This document shows, one piece after another, positions 1 to 9,830 of a DNA stretch of 64,000 nt (position 1 is its first letter; each line of letters begins with the position of its first letter). Below the pieces are notes generated by a model, which was not told the DNA's origin, ran no database searches, and saw only the letters and a list, made by a program, of their open reading frames with translations. The position numbers and the translations under genes were made by a program. Location of the stretch: positions 212 through 64,211 of the forward strand of contig PKUK01000003.1 of NCBI GenBank assembly GCA_002869535.1, in the 5' to 3' direction. The stretch is from Arcobacter sp. (GTDB lineage: Bacteria; Campylobacterota; Campylobacteria; Campylobacterales; Arcobacteraceae).

Positions 1-5
1 TAGTT

Positions 6-17
6 TGTTAAAGAACT
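6..17 (-). promoter_or_regulatory. boxA-like antitermination site of an rRNA leader
   Basis: Read on the minus strand this is AGTTCTTTAACA, matching 10 of 12 bases of the classical rrn boxA (TGCTCTTTAACA). It lies about 35-40 bases downstream of a consensus promoter with no open reading frame in between. This is the usual arrangement in a 16S rRNA leader, where the Nus antitermination complex loads. The rRNA gene itself would be left of the window, so the call rests on context. Confidence 0.6.
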
Positions 18-49
18 TCAACTCTTCGTGACTTCCATCACTCAAATTG

Positions 50-85
50 GACGGGAATTATAATAGGTTTTTTATCCTTTGTCAA
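50..85 (-). promoter_or_regulatory. Strong sigma70 promoter, probably of an rRNA operon
   Basis: On the minus strand there is a perfect TTGACA (85-80), a 17-base spacer and a perfect TATAAT (62-57). A GC-rich discriminator, TCCCGTCC, follows in an otherwise very AT-rich region. Consensus boxes plus a GC-rich discriminator are typical of stringently controlled rRNA promoters. Transcription would run leftwards out of the window through the boxA-like site. Nothing else is recognised in 86-209, which separates this promoter from mtnN. Confidence 0.75.
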
Positions 86-209
86 GTGCTTTTCTTTAAC
101 ATCTGCTTAAATTTTGAATTTCTTTTTTGTTTGTAATTTTTAGTAATAATATATAGAGATTTTAGGTAGAGAATATAGAGTTAATTATTAAAAATAAGAG
201 TCTAAACTC

Positions 210-905
210 TTATTTTAATAATTCATCAACTATTTTTATTAGATAGTCTGCTGAGTTTTTAGCACTTGATTTCAAAAATTCATCAAAATCAAAGCCTGCA
301 TCCATATCTGCAGTATCAGAAATAGCTCTTAAAATAAAGAACGGAACATTTAAAGCATCACATACTACTGCAACACTTGCACCTTCCATTTCTAAGGCAT
401 CTGCATTAAAAGTACTTTCAATAAAGTTTTTTCGCTCAACTGAGTGAACAAATTGATCACCTGTTGCAATTGTACCTTCAATAACTTTCAATCCATTATC
501 AGAAGCTACTTTCTTAGCTACTTCATTTAACTCTTTAGATGACTCAACAAATACTGCACCACCAGGAACATATCCATTAGGATGTCCAAAAGCAGTAATA
601 TCTAAGTCATGTTGACAAAGTTTATTTGCAATAATTAAATCACCAATATTAAGTTTAGGGTTAATTCCACCTGCAACTCCAGAAAAAAGTAAAGTATCAC
701 ATCCAAATTTTTCAATCATAGTAGTTGCTGTTAAACTTGCAAATACTTTTCCGATTTTTGAATAGGCAATAACAATATCTAATCCATTGTATGAAACTTC
801 ATAATACTTATTATTTGCAAACTCAACTACATTTACACTATCAAAATGAGCTAATAGAGGTTCGATTTCCTCTTCCATAGCTCCCATTATTGCTAATTTA
901 TTCAT
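210..905 (-). CDS. mtnN: 5'-methylthioadenosine/S-adenosylhomocysteine nucleosidase
   Basis: Cytosolic nucleosidase that cleaves adenine from methylthioadenosine and S-adenosylhomocysteine. In Campylobacterota the same enzyme family also hydrolyses aminodeoxyfutalosine in the alternative menaquinone pathway. The 231-residue length is typical. The N-terminal GAMEEEI contains the catalytic Glu (residue 12), ALEMEGA the substrate-binding Met-Glu, and AISDTAD the catalytic Asp (residue 197). The ATG lies inside the end of fabD (8-base overlap), so the two are translationally coupled. It is the last gene of the leftward run, with the divergence from the presumed rRNA promoter beyond it. Confidence 0.95.
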   Translation of the reverse strand: MNKLAIMGAMEEEIEPLLAHFDSVNVVEFANNKYYEVSYNGLDIVIAYSKIGKVFASLTATTMIEKFGCDTLLFSGVAGGINPKLNIGDLIIANKLCQHDLDITAFGHPNGYVPGGAVFVESSKELNEVAKKVASDNGLKVIEGTIATGDQFVHSVERKNFIESTFNADALEMEGASVAVVCDALNVPFFILRAISDTADMDAGFDFDEFLKSSAKNSADYLIKIVDELLK

Positions 906-1827
906 TTATATCTCCAATTACTTTTTCTAAAGAACTCATATCTGATACATTAGATGTAGGTACTTTTACAATTTTTCTATTTAAACCTTTTAAAACAATA
1001 CCATTTCCAAACTCTATAAATAAATCTATTTTAGAAGCATGTTTTTCAATTGATTGTTTATACTTTACAGGACTAGTAAGTTGAGAAGCTAATAGTTCTA
1101 TTGCCTCTTCTTTTGTTGTATATATATCAGTAGATACATTTGAAACTACTGGTGAAAACTCATCTTTTATATACTCTTCTAGGTATGGTCTTAAGTTTTC
1201 AACTGCACTTGTTAATAGCTCACAGTGACTAGCAACACTCATATCAAGTACAATAGCTCTTTTTGCCCCAGCTTGTGTAAAAGTTTCAACTAGTGACTCT
1301 AAATCTGACTTTATACCTGCAAGAACTAGTTGTCCATCCATATTATAATTTGCTGGCCAAACTTGTTTACCATTTTCTCTTTGCTCTTTACAAATAAGTT
1401 CAACTTTTGAATCTTCTAATCCAACTAGTGCCATCATTCCTGCATCTCCACCAGAACAAGATTCATTCATAAAAAGTCCTCTTTTATGAACTAATTCAAC
1501 CGCATCTAAATAATCTATTGCACCAGCTGCAACTAGTGCTGAAAATTCACCAAGAGAGTGTCCTAATAAGAATTCTGGTTTAATATCACATTTATCTTTG
1601 AAAAGTTCAAATGCAATTGCAGATACTAAAAGAATAGCGGGTTGTGTATATTCAGTTTTACCTAAGTTCTCATTTTCCTCAAATAAAAGCTCTTCAAAAT
1701 TTACTCCTAATCTATCACTGGCTTTTTTAATCATATCTTTTGCGATATCACTATTTTCAAAAAAATCTTTTCCCATACCAATTTTTTGACTTCCTTGTCC
1801 GGGGAATATAAAAGCAACTTTTTTCAT
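898..1827 (-). CDS. fabD: Malonyl-CoA:acyl carrier protein transacylase
   Basis: Transfers malonyl from CoA to ACP to supply fatty acid elongation, in the cytosol. The 309-residue length is that of stand-alone FabD. The N-terminal FPGQGSQ loop, the nucleophile motif GHSLGE (Ser 91) and the later catalytic His in SVASHCE are all visible. It overlaps mtnN by 8 bases and is separated from slyD by a hairpin terminator, so fabD-mtnN probably form their own transcription unit. FabD outside a fab cluster is unremarkable in this group. Confidence 0.95.
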   Translation of the reverse strand: MKKVAFIFPGQGSQKIGMGKDFFENSDIAKDMIKKASDRLGVNFEELLFEENENLGKTEYTQPAILLVSAIAFELFKDKCDIKPEFLLGHSLGEFSALVAAGAIDYLDAVELVHKRGLFMNESCSGGDAGMMALVGLEDSKVELICKEQRENGKQVWPANYNMDGQLVLAGIKSDLESLVETFTQAGAKRAIVLDMSVASHCELLTSAVENLRPYLEEYIKDEFSPVVSNVSTDIYTTKEEAIELLASQLTSPVKYKQSIEKHASKIDLFIEFGNGIVLKGLNRKIVKVPTSNVSDMSSLEKVIGDINE

Positions 1828-1900
1828 ATATCTTTTTCCTTATATCTTTTACTTTGTTTTAAAAATGAGCATTATACTATTTAATATGTGTCATAAAAAT

Positions 1901-1936
1901 AAAATGCCCAAAAGCACTCGTGCTTTTGGGCATTTT
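1901..1936 (-). terminator. Intrinsic terminator downstream of slyD
   Basis: A perfect 16-bp inverted repeat (AAAATGCCCAAAAGCA / TGCTTTTGGGCATTTT) with a 4-base loop. Read on the minus strand the hairpin follows the slyD stop codon and runs into T-rich sequence. It would also work as a barrier in the other direction. Confidence 0.85.
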
Positions 1937-1958
1937 AAAGTTTTTACAGTTGTAAGTA

Positions 1959-2540
1959 TTAGTGACTACAACCACATCCACCGTTAGAAGGTTTTTCTTC
2001 TTTAGGTTCACTAGAACAACATCCACCTTCATAATCACCATGGTCATGGCTTCCGCCACCACAACATCCGCCACCCATAGCAGCCATACCACCAACAACA
2101 CCTGTTTGAATCTCTTCTTCAGTTGCTGCTCTTGAACTTAAAATTGCTACAGAAAACATTAATGTTTTACCAGCCATTGGATGGTTATAATCAATTGTTA
2201 CTTCAGAATCTGTAAAACCAGTAACTGTAACTTGTACAGTTTCACCTTGTTCACCAGTTCCATAAAGACTCATACCTTCTTTTAATTCAATACCGGCAAA
2301 TTGCTCTTTTGGTAATACTTGTACCGCTTCTGGGTTTAATTCACCATAAGCATCTTTAGGTTCAACTAATACATCAGCTTCTTCACTTACAGACATATCA
2401 ACTAATTTTGACTCTAATCCTGGGATTATTTGACCTTTTCCTGAAACGAACTCTAATGGATCTTGACCTACATTTGAATCTAAGTGATCTCCTGTGTTAG
2501 CATCTTTTAATGTGTACTCTATTCCTATAACTTTTGACAT
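1959..2540 (-). CDS. slyD: FKBP-type peptidyl-prolyl isomerase SlyD with metal-binding tail
   Basis: Cytosolic peptidyl-prolyl isomerase and chaperone. The FKBP domain with its inserted IF chaperone flap spans roughly residues 1-140 (it starts MSKVIGIEYTLKD and contains DPLEFVSGKGQIIPGLE). The last ~45 residues are a Gly/Cys/His-rich tail with two Cys pairs, an SHDHGD run and a final CGCSH. This is the nickel-binding type of tail that delivers metal to hydrogenase or urease maturation. It sits between cpoB and the terminator at 1901, so it is probably the last gene of the tol run. Confidence 0.92.
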   Translation of the reverse strand: MSKVIGIEYTLKDANTGDHLDSNVGQDPLEFVSGKGQIIPGLESKLVDMSVSEEADVLVEPKDAYGELNPEAVQVLPKEQFAGIELKEGMSLYGTGEQGETVQVTVTGFTDSEVTIDYNHPMAGKTLMFSVAILSSRAATEEEIQTGVVGGMAAMGGGCCGGGSHDHGDYEGGCCSSEPKEEKPSNGGCGCSH

Positions 2541-2552
2541 GTTTTTCCTTTT

Positions 2553-3545
2553 TTAATTTAATTTTGATAGATTTCTATCTGCACTTTTTGCTTCCTTTGA
2601 GTCTGGGTAAACAGTCATCAAAGTTTCATAAAAAGAAGCAGCATTTTTAAAATCGTTTGTTTTTTCAAATGATATTGCACTATGAAGTAGCAACTTAGGC
2701 ATCCATTCTGCCTTATCATACAACATCGCAGATTTTTTAAAATACGAAATTGCTTTACTATAATCTTTTCTATAGTACCACATCTCACCAAGATAAAAAT
2801 TTGATTCTGCAGGTTTATAATTTGCAGATATCAGTTCTTCAAACATTGGTATTGCTTTAGTAAAATAATCAATTTTAAAAAGTATTTTTGCTTCTATTAG
2901 CATTTCAGCTTTATCATCTATTGATACTTTATTTTCCGAATTATTACTTTTTACACTTATTTTAGGTTGAGCTATTTCATTAGTTTTGATATTTAAGCTT
3001 TTTTTCAAAGCTTCAAACTCTTTTACAGTAACAAATTGATTCATATTTTTTTTAAAATCTTTTTCTGAAATATAATTAGAATCTATAACATTTATTTTTT
3101 TTGTTAATTTTTCTACAGCTTGTTTAAGATTTTCTAAATTTTTCTGATTTTCATCTGCAATCTTTTTTTGTAAAGTATTTAATTGATCAATAGATTTTTT
3201 TAACTCTTTTACATCTTCACCATTTTTATCAGTTAAATTTTGATTTGATTCAAAATCATTTAAAAGCTTTGTTAATGTTAAAACAACACTATTTAATTTT
3301 TGTGAATCACCTTCATAAATTGATTCTAAGCCATCAATACGCTCACTGATTGAATCCATAGTTGATTTTACAGTTTTAACTTTTGTATCAATAGAACCTA
3401 GTTCTTTTTTATTTTTTAAAATACGTTGTTCTGATTTAGTAAGACCATAAGGGTTAGAAGAATCTAAATTACCAGCACCGAAAACAGATACCTCTTTGGC
3501 ATATGTTAAGGTGCTTAATAAAATAACTATTAGAAATTTGTTCAT
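2553..3545 (-). CDS. cpoB: Tol-Pal system periplasmic protein CpoB/YbgF, TPR type
   Basis: Periplasmic coordinator of the Tol-Pal machine with cell-wall synthesis during constriction. It has a signal peptide (MNKFLIVILLSTLTYA, residues 1-16), a long polar coiled-coil region (about 40-190) and C-terminal TPR repeats (about 210-330) with YYRKDYSKAISYFKK and FKNAASFYETLMTVYPDS. At 330 residues it is longer than the E. coli protein because of the coiled coil. It lies 3 bases downstream of pal, the canonical position. Confidence 0.88.
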   Translation of the reverse strand: MNKFLIVILLSTLTYAKEVSVFGAGNLDSSNPYGLTKSEQRILKNKKELGSIDTKVKTVKSTMDSISERIDGLESIYEGDSQKLNSVVLTLTKLLNDFESNQNLTDKNGEDVKELKKSIDQLNTLQKKIADENQKNLENLKQAVEKLTKKINVIDSNYISEKDFKKNMNQFVTVKEFEALKKSLNIKTNEIAQPKISVKSNNSENKVSIDDKAEMLIEAKILFKIDYFTKAIPMFEELISANYKPAESNFYLGEMWYYRKDYSKAISYFKKSAMLYDKAEWMPKLLLHSAISFEKTNDFKNAASFYETLMTVYPDSKEAKSADRNLSKLN

Positions 3546-3548
3546 ATA

Positions 3549-4079
3549 TTATGGAAGAGGCTTATATTCTGCTCTTCTGTTTTTTGACCAACATTCTTGT
3601 GTCTTATCTGAACAAACAGGATTACTCTCTCCAAAACTTACAACAGTAATAGAGTTTGATGAAATACCATCAGAAATTAAAGCATCTTTTACAACTTTTG
3701 CTCTTTTTAAACCTAGTGCATAGTTATACTCATCAGTTCCCCACTCATCACAGTTTCCTTCAACTTTAACACTACCTGCTAAACCTTTTAACTTAGAAGC
3801 ATTTTCAGAAGCAACTTTTCTTTGCTCTTCAGTTAAATTAAATTTATCAAATGCAAAATATATTGATTCAATAAACTCTTTTTTACCATCAACTATAAAA
3901 TAGTTACCTTTTCCATCAGCTGCCATGTTATCTTGTGCAATGCTGTTGTTTGTTGTTTCTACTGTATTTAATGCAGATTCAGAATCTGCTGGAGTTGAAT
4001 CCATTTCAACAGTTTTTTGACTACATCCTGTAAATAGTAATGTAGCTGTTATAAAAGCTAGTAAACCGAACTTTTTCAT
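3549..4079 (-). CDS. pal: Peptidoglycan-associated lipoprotein Pal
   Basis: Outer-membrane lipoprotein that anchors the outer membrane to peptidoglycan. It has a lipobox LLFTGC (Cys 19 would be acylated), a low-complexity linker and an OmpA-like domain from about residue 70. The domain carries FDKFNLTEEQR, GNCDEWGTDEYNYALGLKRA and NRRAEY, including the Asp and Arg that bind diaminopimelate. The 176-residue length is normal. It lies between tolB and cpoB. A gap of about 70 bases to tolB contains no recognised signal. Confidence 0.95.
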   Translation of the reverse strand: MKKFGLLAFITATLLFTGCSQKTVEMDSTPADSESALNTVETTNNSIAQDNMAADGKGNYFIVDGKKEFIESIYFAFDKFNLTEEQRKVASENASKLKGLAGSVKVEGNCDEWGTDEYNYALGLKRAKVVKDALISDGISSNSITVVSFGESNPVCSDKTQECWSKNRRAEYKPLP

Positions 4080-4149
4080 TAATTATCCTTATTGTGATTT
4101 GCTAAATTTTACTCAAACAAAACTTAACTCATTATTATAAAATTGTAAT

Positions 4150-5418
4150 TTACCAATCTATTGATTGCAATTTACCACTAACTAAAGGAAATAAGAAAGA
4201 TTTGTTATAGTTCAACCTTATTACCCCTACACTACTTTTTCCATTGTAGTTTTTTATGAATAGTACTGATTCTCCATCACTTGAAAATTTTGGAAATTGA
4301 TTTACACCATTCGTTGTTAATCTTCTAATAAAATCACTTTTTGTAGAGATTAAGTATAAATTGAAAGTATTGTATGAAAATTCATTATTACTCTCTCTAC
4401 TACTATAAACAACATAATTATCATATGTAGTTGCAGATGAGTTATTACTTCCATGATAAACTAATCTCTCAACACCTCTACCGTTAATCTTTTTGGCAAA
4501 AATATTTGGGCTTTTTAATCTATCAGATACAAAAACAATTTTACTGTCATTTTCAACAAAATGTGCTCCAACATCAATACCTTTATAACTTGTCAATTTT
4601 ACTTTTCTTTTATTTTTTGTTTCATATAAATATATATCTGGTTGACCTTCAGGTGAGGCAGTTATAAGAAGTTTAGAACCATCTTTATTTACATCTGAAC
4701 AAACCACCATCCCCTGAGATTTCATGATTTTTTCTACTTTTCTAGTATATAAATTATATTTAATTAACTCTGGAAGAAAGCCATTATATGTTGTATAATA
4801 AAAACTATCTTGCTTACTATTTGCCCATTTAGGAAAAATATTTAATCCACCACTAATTATTGTTTTTTGGAAAGTTAAAGTATAATCAGCAATTACAATA
4901 TCTGCTTTTTTTGCCTCTTTGTAAACAGAAAAAATTACAAATTTATCCATCCAATCAATTGGGGGAGCATTTAAATATTTGTTAATTGCAATAGATGCTC
5001 TATGTGCAACAAATGGGTATCTATCCAATTGAGAAGAACTAATTGTTTTTTCTAAAATTAGTCCCATAATATTATTATCAAAGAGTTTTATATTTAAATT
5101 TAATCCACCAAAACTACTCTCTTTTATTGTTAGATTTAAGAATAAATCAACTCCTCTATTTTTTAATCCTAACATATTTGGATTTTTGGAAAAAGCAAAA
5201 TTCTCTTTGCTATTTGATGATTGAAAATGTCCACTTACAAGCAAATCTTTTACAATCATATTTCTGATTTTATTTGCATATTCAAAATTCTTAGTATCAC
5301 TTGCAACAGCAATTTCGATTTTTGGTAAATTGTCTGATTTTTTGATAATTTCCATTGTTGCATCAACTGCAAATAAATTTGTACAAATCAATATAAATAC
5401 TAAAAATATTTTTTTCAT
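4150..5418 (-). CDS. tolB: Tol-Pal system beta-propeller protein TolB
   Basis: Periplasmic beta-propeller that binds Pal and links it to TolA. It has a signal peptide (MKKIFLVFILICTNLFA), an N-terminal alpha/beta domain to about residue 160, and then propeller repeats with the family style ASPEGQPDIYLYE and RLTTNGVNQFPKFSSDGESVLFI. The 422-residue length is typical. It starts 2 bases after the tolA stop, consistent with a tolQRAB-pal operon. Confidence 0.92.
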   Translation of the reverse strand: MKKIFLVFILICTNLFAVDATMEIIKKSDNLPKIEIAVASDTKNFEYANKIRNMIVKDLLVSGHFQSSNSKENFAFSKNPNMLGLKNRGVDLFLNLTIKESSFGGLNLNIKLFDNNIMGLILEKTISSSQLDRYPFVAHRASIAINKYLNAPPIDWMDKFVIFSVYKEAKKADIVIADYTLTFQKTIISGGLNIFPKWANSKQDSFYYTTYNGFLPELIKYNLYTRKVEKIMKSQGMVVCSDVNKDGSKLLITASPEGQPDIYLYETKNKRKVKLTSYKGIDVGAHFVENDSKIVFVSDRLKSPNIFAKKINGRGVERLVYHGSNNSSATTYDNYVVYSSRESNNEFSYNTFNLYLISTKSDFIRRLTTNGVNQFPKFSSDGESVLFIKNYNGKSSVGVIRLNYNKSFLFPLVSGKLQSIDW

Positions 5419-5420
5419 AA

Positions 5421-6161
5421 TTATCCTTCTGATTTAAATATTACTTCTATTTTTGTCTGAGAACCCTTATTGTGTTCTGGGTATGTAATATTAACTTGTT
5501 CATTTAAAAAAGAGGTTAAAGATTTATCAAAAACCTCATTTCCAGAATATTTTAAAAATTTATAATCAAAACTTCCATTATTTGTAATTATCACTAAAAC
5601 TTTTGCAAATAATTCATCCCCTACCATCATAGGATTCCATCTTTGTGCTAAAAGTTCATAAATCTTTGAATAATAGGGGTCTATAGAGTTTTTTGACTCT
5701 GTACTTGGAAGTACTGATGTTTTTGATTTTACATTATTTAGCAGTGAAGATACAGATAGTTTTTCACTTTTTCTCTCTTTTTCAAACTGTGCCTTAAATC
5801 TGCTAGCAACTTCAGATTTAACAACATTATTTACAGTTTTTTCTATAACATTATTACTTGTGTCTTTTACATTTGCGAAAAGTGACTTTACATTGTTTTG
5901 TTGTTTTGCACTTCTTGATTTTGACTTATCAACAATATCATCAATTTTTTTATTCTTTATCTTTTGTACTTTTTTATTTACAACTTTACTATTATCATCA
6001 ACTAATATACTAAGTTCAATAGTAGTTGTTTTATTAAAAGCATCAAACTTTTTGACATCAGAAGTTTTTAAATATAAAAAAAATAAAAAAATTATACATA
6101 AGTAGATAGATAAAGCTATAATTAGACTATTTTGCTTTGAAATAGAATTATAAAAAAACAT
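5421..6161 (-). CDS. tolA: TolA/TonB-like energy-transducing protein
   Basis: Inner-membrane protein that spans the periplasm and passes proton-motive energy from TolQR to the outer membrane. There is one transmembrane helix (residues about 13-31), a Lys/Ser/Asn-rich extended central region (about 45-155) and a C-terminal TonB/TolA domain (about 160-246) with YYSKIYELLAQRWNP and KVLVIITNNGSFDYKF. At 246 residues it is shorter than enterobacterial TolA. The position between tolR and tolB supports TolA over TonB. Confidence 0.85.
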   Translation of the reverse strand: MFFYNSISKQNSLIIALSIYLCIIFLFFLYLKTSDVKKFDAFNKTTTIELSILVDDNSKVVNKKVQKIKNKKIDDIVDKSKSRSAKQQNNVKSLFANVKDTSNNVIEKTVNNVVKSEVASRFKAQFEKERKSEKLSVSSLLNNVKSKTSVLPSTESKNSIDPYYSKIYELLAQRWNPMMVGDELFAKVLVIITNNGSFDYKFLKYSGNEVFDKSLTSFLNEQVNITYPEHNKGSQTKIEVIFKSEG

Positions 6162-6163
6162 AG

Positions 6164-6553
6164 TTATCCATCAGTGATTAAAGAAACTTTGAAAAAACCA
6201 GCCTCTTTTACAGTCTTTAATACAAAAATAACATCATCATATATCAATCTTTTATCTGCTCTTATATGAACAGGTGTATCTTTGTTTTTATCATTTGAAT
6301 AAAGTATAAAGCTATCTGCAAAATTTTCTAATTCATAGCTATTTTTGCCTATTGATATTATTTTATCTTTGGAGATTAAAATAGAAATCTTTTTTACGTC
6401 TTGAATCTGTTGAGATCTACTTCCATTTGGTAAGTTTACAGGCTCTTCAAACTCTATTACTGGGGCAGTAACCATTAATATTGCAAGTAATACTAACATA
6501 ATATCTACTAAGGGAGTTATATTTAAATCTGGTTTTTGATTAAAATCATACAT
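6164..6553 (-). CDS. tolR: ExbD/TolR-family proton-channel subunit
   Basis: Inner-membrane partner of TolQ in the proton channel that drives TolA. It has a short cytoplasmic start, one transmembrane helix (about residues 12-32) with the proton-carrying Asp in PLVDIMLVLL, and a periplasmic domain. The 129-residue length is typical. It is encoded between tolQ and tolA with 2-5 base gaps. With tolQ interrupted just upstream, translation of tolR could suffer from polarity. Confidence 0.92.
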   Translation of the reverse strand: MYDFNQKPDLNITPLVDIMLVLLAILMVTAPVIEFEEPVNLPNGSRSQQIQDVKKISILISKDKIISIGKNSYELENFADSFILYSNDKNKDTPVHIRADKRLIYDDVIFVLKTVKEAGFFKVSLITDG

Positions 6554-6558
6554 ATGTA

Positions 6559-7119
6559 TTATGCCTTAGCGATCAAGATTTCGGATTGTGCCTTTAAGTA
6601 AGTGTTTAATTCATAAACTTTTCTAGTTAAGATTTGATGAAATGTATAAGCAAATATTGCTACAAAAATCCCAGCTGCTGTTGCCACAAGTGCTTCAGAA
6701 ATAGCAGGGGCTATAACAGAAAATCCAACTTTTGAATGAGTTGAAAACTTTGCAAATGATTCTAAAATTCAAATAACGGTACCAAACAATCCTATAAAAG
6801 GTGATGTTGAAGATACAATCGAAAGCCAAGATAGACCTTCACTGGCATCTTTAATAATTGAAATTTCACAAGCATGTAATAATGGCTTTGATTTAGATGT
6901 TTTAGCACATCTACTTAAACCTGACAAAGGACTTAATGATGACTCTCTAGAAGTAAGTGTTTCTAAAGATTTTCTTTCATTAGTTATTAATGCAGTAACT
7001 TGACTATTTTTATAAATAAAAAGCCAAAAAATTAAGACAAAATAAACAGATAGCAGGGCTAATACAACAAGTGTAATAGCACTACTATTTGTAAAATAAT
7101 TTAAAATTAAATCAATCAT
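6559..7119 (-). pseudogene. tolQ: tolQ (ExbB/TolQ family), interrupted by in-frame TGA
   Basis: Inner-membrane proton-channel subunit of the Tol-Pal motor. The 5' part (116 codons) has the first transmembrane helix and the start of the MotA/TolQ/ExbB domain, ending in SPFIGLFGTVI. Codon 117 is TGA (6771-6769). Reading straight through gives ILESFAKFSTHSKVGFSVIAP and the last two helices, ending at TAA 6561-6559 for 186 residues, a normal length. In the family the interrupted position is the Gly of GTVxGI, so GGA to TGA (one G-to-T change) would explain it. No frameshift is needed. A truncated product would lack two of three helices and should not work. Confidence 0.88.
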
Positions 7120-7126
7120 TTTCTTC

Positions 7127-7504
7127 TTAACTAAATGAGTTAATTCTTGCTTCTACAGAAGCAATTGATACATTAGCATCAGAAACTGAATTAACAAGTT
7201 CTTTAGCCGCATCAATAGCTTTTGCAATATCAGAATCTCCACCCTGAGTTAGAGAAACAGCACCATCAGCCAAAACATCAACTGAAGTTTCGCTAACATT
7301 AACGTGACCCCAGTTTATAGCTACTGCTTCAGTAGTATTCTCTTTTTCTATTATAATTACACCAACTGTTAATGAAGATACCAAAGAAGCATGTCCTGGT
7401 AGTACTCCAAACTCTCCCTCTTTTCCAGGGAGAGTTACAGTTTTAACATCACCATTAAATATTGATCCATTTGGTGTAACTATTGATAATCTTAATGTAT
7501 CCAT
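7127..7504 (-). CDS. atpC: F1Fo ATP synthase epsilon subunit
   Basis: Central-stalk subunit of F1 that couples and regulates rotation. The 125 residues start MDTLRLSIVTPNG and contain the N-terminal beta-sandwich motif LPGKEGEFGVLPGHA. The C-terminal helical part is short. It is the last gene of the atp run, 18 bases after atpD and 7 bases before tolQ, so ATP synthase and Tol-Pal genes may share a transcript. Confidence 0.95.
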   Translation of the reverse strand: MDTLRLSIVTPNGSIFNGDVKTVTLPGKEGEFGVLPGHASLVSSLTVGVIIIEKENTTEAVAINWGHVNVSETSVDVLADGAVSLTQGGDSDIAKAIDAAKELVNSVSDANVSIASVEARINSFS

Positions 7505-7522
7505 AAATTTACCTTAATGGTT

Positions 7523-8935
<1,413 letters not shown>

Positions 8936-8944
8936 TTATTTTAA

Positions 8945-9820
8945 TTATTCAACACCACTGATAATCTCTATCAGCTCTGTTGTAATTGCAGCTTGTCTAG
9001 CTTTATTGTACTCTACTGTTAAACTATCAACTTTTTCTTTTGCATTCTTTGTTGCGGCTTCCATAGCTTGCATTCTTGCACTATGTTCAGCTGCTAAAGA
9101 ATCAAGTAAAGAGTAATACATATTAAATTGAATATATTTCTCTGTTAATTCATTTAACACTTCTTCATCATCATCTGGCTCAATATCAAGCATAGATGAT
9201 TCTTCTTTTATTTCAACACTTTCTAAACTAATAGGTAAGATTTCTCTAACTCTTAACTCTTGAGTTAACATGTTAAGAAATCCGTTGTAAATTAAAACTA
9301 CTTTATCAGTAACTCCATTTTGGAAATCATTTACAACTTCTTGAATAAAGTCAGAAGCTCTATTATAATCAGGTGCAGAAGATAAGTCGCTAACTTTTTG
9401 TGTTAATGGTTCACCTTGGAAAGTGAAATAATCAACACCTTTTCTACCAGCAACTCTTAATCTTACAGTCACACCTTTTGCTTTGTACTCATTCATCATA
9501 TTCGTTACAGCTTTTATAGTAGCCATATTGAATCCACCACAAAGACCTTTGTCAGCAGTAACAAAAACAATATCTACTGTTTTTGGATTTTCATTTTGAG
9601 AAAATGCTCTATTGTGCATTCCATCATCTTGAACTCTGCTAACTCTGTGTGCAATCTCAGAAAGTACATCATTAATCTTTTCTGCATAACTTTTAGCTTG
9701 ATCAGACAATTGTCTAGTACGCGTAAGTTTTGCAGAAGATACAAGCTTCATAGCTTTTGTAGTCTTCTGAGTATTTTTAACACTACCAATTTTTAATTTA
9801 ATCTCTTTTAAGTTAGCCAT
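8945..9820 (-). CDS. atpG: F1Fo ATP synthase gamma subunit
   Basis: Rotary shaft of F1. The 291-residue length is normal. It starts MANLKEIKLKIGSVKNTQKT and has the conserved KAMKLVSSAKL near the N terminus, the middle motif ADKGLCGGFN and the C-terminal helix with EHSARMQAMEAATKNA. A stretch of acidic residues around 210-220 (DIEPDDDEEV) is a lineage-style insertion. It is located between atpA and atpD. Confidence 0.97.
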   Translation of the reverse strand: MANLKEIKLKIGSVKNTQKTTKAMKLVSSAKLTRTRQLSDQAKSYAEKINDVLSEIAHRVSRVQDDGMHNRAFSQNENPKTVDIVFVTADKGLCGGFNMATIKAVTNMMNEYKAKGVTVRLRVAGRKGVDYFTFQGEPLTQKVSDLSSAPDYNRASDFIQEVVNDFQNGVTDKVVLIYNGFLNMLTQELRVREILPISLESVEIKEESSMLDIEPDDDEEVLNELTEKYIQFNMYYSLLDSLAAEHSARMQAMEAATKNAKEKVDSLTVEYNKARQAAITTELIEIISGVE

Positions 9821-9830
9821 TGACTAATCC

